Source: an uncultured Selenomonadaceae bacterium (GTDB taxonomy: Bacteria; Bacillota; Negativicutes; Selenomonadales; Selenomonadaceae). Taken from it: a DNA stretch of 9,508 nucleotides. The DNA lies in the NCBI GenBank assembly GCA_905236325.1, contig CAJOPJ010000037.1, positions 1 to 9,508 on the forward strand, given 5' to 3'. Below are positions 4,588-9,508 of the stretch, piece after piece. The position numbers and the translations under genes are program-made. The notes under the pieces are model-generated. The model searched no databases. It had not been told where the DNA came from and was given only the letters and a program-made list of their open reading frames with translations. Positions within the stretch are counted from its first letter, which is position 1. The number at the start of each line of letters is the position of its first letter.

Positions 4588-7574
4588 ATTTCAGTGCTTA
4601 AATAATTTTTGCCTTCCTCAACAAGTTTGTCATAAAAATCCATAGCTTCGGCGTGGTGAGAAATTATGTAATTTTCAGCTTCGATTTTGTCTGATTGCTC
4701 AGAATTTTTTTCTTCCAGCACATGACCTGCCATTTCAAGTTTTTTTGCAAGTTCAGCAACTTGTTCGCCGCCGATTGAAAGCGCAGTTGACTTTAAGCCG
4801 TGAATCAGCGTCGTGTAGGTATTCCAGTCTTTGTTTTTGTAAGCGTCTTGAATATCAGATTTTTTTTCTTCCTTCAAGTTGCAGAAAAGCTCCAAAATTT
4901 CCTTGTAAACCTCAATCATTCCTGCGCTGTATTGCAAACCAAGTTTAACATTTAAATAGTTATTTTCTGATTTTTCCGGCGTTTCAATTTCAGTTTCGGC
5001 TTTAATATCAATGTCATTGTTGGCAGTTAAAATTTTGTCTTTAGGCAGGTATTTAAAAAGCATTTTTTCAAGTTTGTCGGGGTTGATTGGTTTAGTAAGA
5101 TAATCATCAAAGCCGATTGAAATATATTTTTCTCTTGCGCCGCTAATTGCATTTGCAGTAAGACAGATAACAATTGCGCCGGAATTTTGATTATTTTTTT
5201 GCGCACGAAGTTCCTGCAAAGTTTCGATACCATTTTTGCCGGGCATCATGTGATCTAAAAAAATTATGTCATATTTATTGTGTTTTGTTAATAAAATTCC
5301 TTCGTTGCCGCTTAAAGCAGTATCAATTTTCAATTTTGTTTGTTTCAATAAATTTTTGAACACCAAAATGTTCATCTGATTATCATCAACAACTAAAATT
5401 TTAGCGTCGGGAGCAGTAAATTTTTCACTGTATTTTTGTCTTCCTTGCAAGGTTTCTTGGTATGAAGTTTCATAATCGCCAAGCGGAGTCCATTTAATTA
5501 CTTTTTGTTTCAACTCAAATGAAAATTTTGAACCTAAATCATAAATACTTTCGACTTTAAGTCTGCTGTTCATCAAGTTCAGCAGATTTTTTGTAATTGC
5601 CATACCTAATCCTGTGCCTTCAACATTTCTGTTGCGTTCTTCTTCAATGCGTTCAAATTCTGTAAACAGTTTTTTCATATCTTCCGGCTTAATGCCAATT
5701 CCGGTATCTTTGATTACAATTTTCAAAATCACGCTGTCAGGGTCAGATTCAATGCGTTCAAAGCCGATTGAAAAACCTATAAAGCCTTTTTCTGTGTATT
5801 TGACTGCGTTTGTTAAAATATTTGTAATAATTTGTTTTATTCTGACTTCATCGCCATTCAAAAATTTTGGCAAATTTTTATCAAAATCCAGATTTAATTC
5901 TAAGCCTTTAAAATCTACTTTTGGTTGAATCAAATTTACCAAGTCATTGATGAGCGACGAAAGATCATAATTAACCGGAATAATTTCAATTTTTCCGGCT
6001 TCAATTTTAGAAAAATCCAAAATGTCGTTGATTATTCCCAAAAGTATATTTCCGGCAGTTTGGATATTTTCTGAATAATTTATAATTTCTGTGTCTTTAG
6101 ATTCGCGCAGAATCATTTCATTCATGCCTAAAATTGTGTTAATAGGCGTGCGGATTTCGTGCGACATATTCGACAGGAAAGAAGACTTTGCCTCACTTGC
6201 AGCAAAAGCGCGTTCGGAAAGATTTATCAGCGCGTCACGCTGATTTTTTTCTTCGCTTATATCTTCAACCAGCCAAAGTACATTTGAAATTACGCCATTG
6301 TTGAATCTTTTTGAAACAATGAAACGCATTCTTCTCCAACGCAAATCTTTATTTTGATATTCAAATGCTACAGTGTCGGTATTTTTCAGCCTTGTATTTA
6401 ATGTAGTGAAGTCAATAAATTTTATGCCATCATCTAAAGATATTTTATCAATTCTTTTTTCCACAACAGTTTGAATCAGCAAACTTGCTTTTAAATTATT
6501 TTTTTCTTTCAATTCTTGGTCTATTACATCAATAGATTTTATAACTTTGAAGGTATCTTCAGCTATGTTAATTTCATACAAAGACAAATAAATATTAGAC
6601 AGCGAAGAAAGTTGATCGTTCAAATCTTTCGCAATGTTGTACCGATTTTCAGATTTATTTAAAATATAAACCAAAATCGCCACAATCAAAATCACTATTG
6701 TCATTGTGACGGTAAGCAAAATATTTAAAGGCGTAAAAATTTCTGTAGCATTTTTTACAGCTATACACCGCCAATTATCGCCGATTTGTTCAACATAAAC
6801 TATATAATTTTTGCCTTCAAATTTAAATTCAAAAAAACTATCTTCCGCGCCTTTTGATTTTTCCAAAATCGTGTTCCAAAGATTGTTTTTTTCATCATTA
6901 TAATTTTTTCCTACTTCGCTTTTTTCTGAGTGAGCAACAACAACATTTCGACTGTCCAAAATAAATTCATAGTCAGAAGCGCCGGATTTTACCGATTCTT
7001 CAGTCAGTGTTTGCACTTGATCCAGCGTAATATCCATTGCAACAACGCTTTTGCCGTCCGAAAGACATTTTGCAATAGTCATTGCAACATTTCCGGTTTG
7101 CGCGTCGAGGTATGGATCAATAAAAGCAATTTCGCCTTTTGCAGCCACTGCTTTTATATACCAAGGTCGTTCGGTTGGAACAAAATCTGCGCTGGGAACC
7201 CACATTGCGCCGTCAAGATATTCGCCGTTGCAATAACAATAAAGTCCTGTTGTATTTTCAAAAACTGTGCTGGTAACTGCAATTGATTGCCCAACTAAAT
7301 AATCCAAAATTTCTTTGTTGGTTTTATTGTTTTTAATCATGCCGTCGATTGTATAAGCTGTAAGTTTTATTGCGTCAACGCTGGTTGAAAAATATTCTGT
7401 AATGTAATATTTAGATTGAACTGCGGAAGATTGTCCATTTTTAATAATTCCCTCGCGCGTTTGATTGTAAATCATGTTGTAATAGGACAATATAATTGTC
7501 ACAAAAAAAGCAATTAAAAGCCCCGAAATCAACAGATTTTTTAATTTGGCAGAGTTTTTTATTTTTATGTTCAT
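4584..7574 (-). CDS. Hybrid sensor histidine kinase (dCache-PAS-HisKA-HATPase-REC-Hpt)
   Basis: Membrane sensor that runs a His-Asp-His phosphorelay and should pass phosphate to a separate response regulator, none of which is in the window. Order in the 996 residues: TM1 about 13-33; extracytoplasmic double-Cache sensor about 34-283 with ERPWY (135-139) and DPYLDAQTG (153-161); TM2 about 284-304; PAS-like domain about 325-440 ending in LVEDISEEK; HisKA with H472 in SNMSHEIRTP; HATPase with N589 (TNAVKYT), DTGIGI (623-628) and GTGLG (653-657); receiver about 725-845 with acidic D730/D731, phospho-acceptor D774 in FLDHMMPG, T806 and K828; Hpt about 872-990 with H925 in IHGLKS. All catalytic residues are present. 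The architecture is that of BarA-like tripartite kinases, though with a Cache sensor. ATG 7574 lies 6 nt after the uvrC stop. Its ribosome binding site is weak (AGGG about 11 nt upstream), so translation is probably coupled to uvrC. Confidence 0.95.
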   Translation of the reverse strand: MNIKIKNSAKLKNLLISGLLIAFFVTIILSYYNMIYNQTREGIIKNGQSSAVQSKYYITEYFSTSVDAIKLTAYTIDGMIKNNKTNKEILDYLVGQSIAVTSTVFENTTGLYCYCNGEYLDGAMWVPSADFVPTERPWYIKAVAAKGEIAFIDPYLDAQTGNVAMTIAKCLSDGKSVVAMDITLDQVQTLTEESVKSGASDYEFILDSRNVVVAHSEKSEVGKNYNDEKNNLWNTILEKSKGAEDSFFEFKFEGKNYIVYVEQIGDNWRCIAVKNATEIFTPLNILLTVTMTIVILIVAILVYILNKSENRYNIAKDLNDQLSSLSNIYLSLYEINIAEDTFKVIKSIDVIDQELKEKNNLKASLLIQTVVEKRIDKISLDDGIKFIDFTTLNTRLKNTDTVAFEYQNKDLRWRRMRFIVSKRFNNGVISNVLWLVEDISEEKNQRDALINLSERAFAASEAKSSFLSNMSHEIRTPINTILGMNEMILRESKDTEIINYSENIQTAGNILLGIINDILDFSKIEAGKIEIIPVNYDLSSLINDLVNLIQPKVDFKGLELNLDFDKNLPKFLNGDEVRIKQIITNILTNAVKYTEKGFIGFSIGFERIESDPDSVILKIVIKDTGIGIKPEDMKKLFTEFERIEEERNRNVEGTGLGMAITKNLLNLMNSRLKVESIYDLGSKFSFELKQKVIKWTPLGDYETSYQETLQGRQKYSEKFTAPDAKILVVDDNQMNILVFKNLLKQTKLKIDTALSGNEGILLTKHNKYDIIFLDHMMPGKNGIETLQELRAQKNNQNSGAIVICLTANAISGAREKYISIGFDDYLTKPINPDKLEKMLFKYLPKDKILTANNDIDIKAETEIETPEKSENNYLNVKLGLQYSAGMIEVYKEILELFCNLKEEKKSDIQDAYKNKDWNTYTTLIHGLKSTALSIGGEQVAELAKKLEMAGHVLEEKNSEQSDKIEAENYIISHHAEAMDFYDKLVEEGKNYLSTEI

Positions 7575-7580
7575 TTTTTA

Positions 7581-9350
7581 TCAATCCCTAACTCCTAAAC
7601 TTAGCAGTAAATTTTCAGCAGCAGTTTTATTCATTTTTGGTGTTGAAATTAAATCGTCCAAAGTTGCGACTTTTATTTTTTCAACAGAGCCGAATTTTTT
7701 TAATAATTCTTCGCGTCTTAATTTTCCAATTCCGGAAATATTGTCCAATTCCGACTGCAAATTTCTTTTTCTGCGTAATTTTCTGTGATAAGTTATCGCA
7801 AATCTATGCGCTTCGTCGCGTATTCTTTGCATTAAATATAAAGATTGACTGCCGCGTGGAAGTTCGACAGGTTCGGCAGAATTTTCTACAAAAATCAATT
7901 CAAACTGCTTCGCAAGTCCAACTGTCGGAATTTTTAAATTTAAATCGCGTAAAATTTCCAACGCTGAATTTAATTGCCCAATTCCGCCGTCAATCACAAT
8001 TAAATCAGGCAAATTTTCTGCAGAAATTTTTGAATATCGCCGAAAAATTACTTCGCGCATAGATTTAAAGTCGTCCGGCTTGCCTTCAGTCGAGCGAATT
8101 TTAAACCTGCGATAATTATTTTTGCTTGGCGAGCCGTTTTCAAAGACAACCATTGACGCGACAGTTTCCGCGCCTTGAAAGTGCGAAATGTCAAAACATT
8201 CCATGCGACGCGGCAACGCAGGCAAATTTAAATATTTTTTTAATTCTTCGACCGCGCCTTTTGTCTGTTGGTTTTTCAATTCAGTTTGCAAATTTTTTTC
8301 ACGCAGGAATTTTTCAGCGTTTTCAATAGCCATTTCGACCAAGTCTTTTTTAGTTCCGCGTTTCGGTTCGGAAATTTTTACTTTCAGCCAATCTGACAAA
8401 ATTTTTTCATCTTCGACTGCGCACGGCAACAAAATTTCTTCAGCCGAAATTTCAGCGCGGCTGTAATAATTTTTAACAAATTCGGCTACAATTTTAGCGT
8501 CAGATTCATCATCGGCGTTTGAAAGCAAAAAACTTTCGCGTCCGACAACTTTGCCTTCGCGTACAAAAAAAATCTGTGCGCAAACTTCTGAATTTAATTT
8601 AAAAATTCCAATCGCGTCCAAATTTCCTGAATTGGTGACAATTTTTTGCTTTTCAGAAACTTTTTTAACCGCCGACAAAATATCTCTGAACCTTGCCGCC
8701 GATTCGAAATTTAAATTTTCTGCCGCCGCAGTCATTTTTTCCTGCAAATTTTTTTCGACTTCGGCAGTTTTGCCTTCAAGAAATTTTTCGGCAGACTTTA
8801 CAATTTCAAAATAATCAGTCTGCGAAATTTTATTGACGCAAGGCGCGTGACAGCGTTTGATGTGAAATTCAAGGCAGGGACGCGAAGGAAAATTTTTGCA
8901 GGTGCGGAGTGGAAAAATTTTTCGCAAAAGTTGCAAAGTTTCCTTGACAGCCAAGCCATTGGTGTAAGGACCAAAATATTTTGCGCCGTCGTGGAAAATT
9001 TTTCTGGTGACCAAAATGCGCGGAAATTGTTCTGTCAGCGTCAATTTTATGTATGGATAAGTTTTATCGTCCTTCAAGCTGATGTTGTATCGAGGACGAT
9101 GTTTTTTTATCAAATTACATTCCAAAATCAAGGCTTCGACTTCGGACGCGGTAATTATAGTTTCAAAATCGCAAATTTTAGCGACCATCGCTTTAACTTT
9201 TGCGCTGTGATTTTTATTTTGCTGAAAATATTGCCGCACGCGATTTTTTAAAATCTTAGCCTTGCCGACATAAATAATTTTTCCATCGGAATTTTTCATA
9301 ATGTAAACGCCGGGTTTTTCCGGCAAAGTTTTCAATTTTTCCTCAAGCAT
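7581..9350 (-). CDS. uvrC: UvrABC system protein C (excinuclease subunit)
   Basis: Nuclease subunit of nucleotide excision repair: recruited by UvrB to a lesion, it cuts the damaged strand on both sides. Domains in the 589 residues: GIY-YIG nuclease at about 10-90 (GVYIM at 14-18, YVGKA at 27-31, N36-RVRQY) for the 3' cut; a four-cysteine cluster C151, C159, C167, C171; the UVR helix pair at about 195-232 (NFESAARFRD) that binds UvrB; the RNase H-like domain at about 380-520 (FDISH with D387, VIDGG with D454, RDEAHRFA with H515) for the 5' cut; and two helix-hairpin-helix motifs from about 535 (ISGIG, 538-542). Length and motifs are complete. The ATG at 9350 follows GGCGGTGAT by 3 nt and has an extended -10 promoter at 9377-9385. 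The kinase gene follows after 6 nt, so the two are probably one transcript. Confidence 0.97.
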   Translation of the reverse strand: MLEEKLKTLPEKPGVYIMKNSDGKIIYVGKAKILKNRVRQYFQQNKNHSAKVKAMVAKICDFETIITASEVEALILECNLIKKHRPRYNISLKDDKTYPYIKLTLTEQFPRILVTRKIFHDGAKYFGPYTNGLAVKETLQLLRKIFPLRTCKNFPSRPCLEFHIKRCHAPCVNKISQTDYFEIVKSAEKFLEGKTAEVEKNLQEKMTAAAENLNFESAARFRDILSAVKKVSEKQKIVTNSGNLDAIGIFKLNSEVCAQIFFVREGKVVGRESFLLSNADDESDAKIVAEFVKNYYSRAEISAEEILLPCAVEDEKILSDWLKVKISEPKRGTKKDLVEMAIENAEKFLREKNLQTELKNQQTKGAVEELKKYLNLPALPRRMECFDISHFQGAETVASMVVFENGSPSKNNYRRFKIRSTEGKPDDFKSMREVIFRRYSKISAENLPDLIVIDGGIGQLNSALEILRDLNLKIPTVGLAKQFELIFVENSAEPVELPRGSQSLYLMQRIRDEAHRFAITYHRKLRRKRNLQSELDNISGIGKLRREELLKKFGSVEKIKVATLDDLISTPKMNKTAAENLLLSLGVRD

Positions 9351-9353
9351 AAT

Positions 9354-9385
9354 ATCACCGCCGCAAATTTTTTTATATTATAACA
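9354..9385 (-). promoter_or_regulatory. Extended -10 promoter and leader of uvrC
   Basis: Read on the minus strand, TGTTATAAT (complement of 9377-9385) is a perfect extended -10 element. An A-rich spacer, TTTGCGG and the Shine-Dalgarno GGCGGTGAT (complement of 9354-9362) follow, 3 nt before the ATG. The -35 region at 17-nt spacing falls in the terminator hairpin and reads TGCGGC, a poor match. I see no LexA-type operator here. Confidence 0.75.
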
Positions 9386-9409
9386 AAAAAATACCTGCCG
9401 CCGCAGGTA
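9385..9409 (-). terminator. Intrinsic terminator of the gene upstream of uvrC
   Basis: A perfect 7-bp stem TACCTGC/GCAGGTA (9392-9398 with 9403-9409) has a 4-base loop. Read on the minus strand it is followed by seven T (complement of 9385-9391). It lies 15 nt after the stop of the partial gene at the right edge. The end of its T-tract touches the TG of the uvrC extended -10, so termination and uvrC initiation are packed side by side. Confidence 0.85.
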
Positions 9410-9424
9410 AAAAAATTTTTTAAT

Positions 9425-9508
9425 TCAACTCCACTTGCCGGATTTTGAATTGTAAGTTAAAGTCGAGCCGTCAGAAAGTTGCAAAGTCGGAATTTTGTTT
9501 CCATTGAT
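9425..9508 (-). CDS. C-terminal end of an unrecognised protein (partial)
   Basis: The minus strand is open from the window edge to TGA (complement of 9425-9427). The 27 residues include IPTLQLSDGSTLTYNSKSG and end in GKWS. The pattern (short strands, Gly/Ser/Thr turns, final Trp) suggests a beta-structured C-terminus, but it is too short for a family call. Support as a real gene end comes from the intrinsic terminator placed 15 nt after the stop in the same direction and from codon use like the neighbours. The rest of the gene lies beyond the right edge. Confidence 0.6.
   Translation of the reverse strand: MNGNKIPTLQLSDGSTLTYNSKSGKWS

Noticed and set aside
8847..9251. Open frames of 134 residues here and 141 residues at 7637-8062 on the + strand
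   Set aside because: Both are antisense to intact uvrC domains and have no ribosome binding site or family resemblance.
9340..9420. SOS (LexA) operator at uvrC
   Set aside because: No GAAC-N4-GTTC or CTGT-N8-ACAG type palindrome was seen; the only inverted repeat is the upstream gene's terminator.
1..9508. Mobile element, prophage, CRISPR array, tRNA or rRNA
   Set aside because: No transposase or integrase motifs, regular spaced repeats, cloverleaf folds or rRNA-like sequence were found; the genes are mainly housekeeping and intact.

Overview
The window looks like chromosomal DNA of a low-GC Bacillota, most likely one of the Negativicutes (Selenomonas-type). The grounds are strong GGAGGTGAT-type ribosome binding sites, frequent TTG starts, AT-rich codon use full of AAAATTTT tracts, a Selenomonas-like flagellin tail and a UvrC of the usual length. 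This placement rests on sequence character, not on a database search.

Layout from left to right. (1) Positions 1-174 are the end of a flagellin gene with a codon bias expected of a highly expressed gene. (2) A gene-free stretch (175-495) folds on paper into a compact multi-branched RNA, closed by a long-range stem and followed by a strong intrinsic terminator. (3) A rightward unit of three genes follows: gmk (guanylate kinase), a Cof-type HAD phosphatase whose start codon directly abuts the gmk stop, and a small unrecognised protein that probably starts at TTG 1915. (4) The unit ends in two intrinsic terminators carried on a tandem duplication of about 64 bp, which also copies the last codons of the next, leftward gene. 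(5) That leftward gene encodes an exported SGNH/GDSL hydrolase with two beta-sandwich (fibronectin-like) modules. It diverges from a rightward gene for an unrecognised 264-residue protein that seems to hold two related halves; promoters are visible for both. (6) The unknown gene meets, tail to tail with overlapping stop codons, a large leftward gene for a tripartite hybrid sensor kinase (dCache sensor, PAS-like, HisKA-HATPase, receiver, Hpt). (7) The kinase lies 6 nt downstream of uvrC and is probably cotranscribed with it. (8) uvrC has its own extended -10 promoter, which touches the terminator of a further leftward gene. Only the last 27 residues of that gene are in the window.

Functionally this is mostly housekeeping DNA (GMP phosphorylation, nucleotide excision repair, motility) with an accessory middle. 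No mobile element, CRISPR array, tRNA or rRNA was seen. The points most worth a second look are the structured RNA between flagellin and gmk, the near-identical promoter-leader cassette used by uvrC and by the unknown gene, the duplicated terminator, the uvrC-kinase pairing and the two-part unknown protein.
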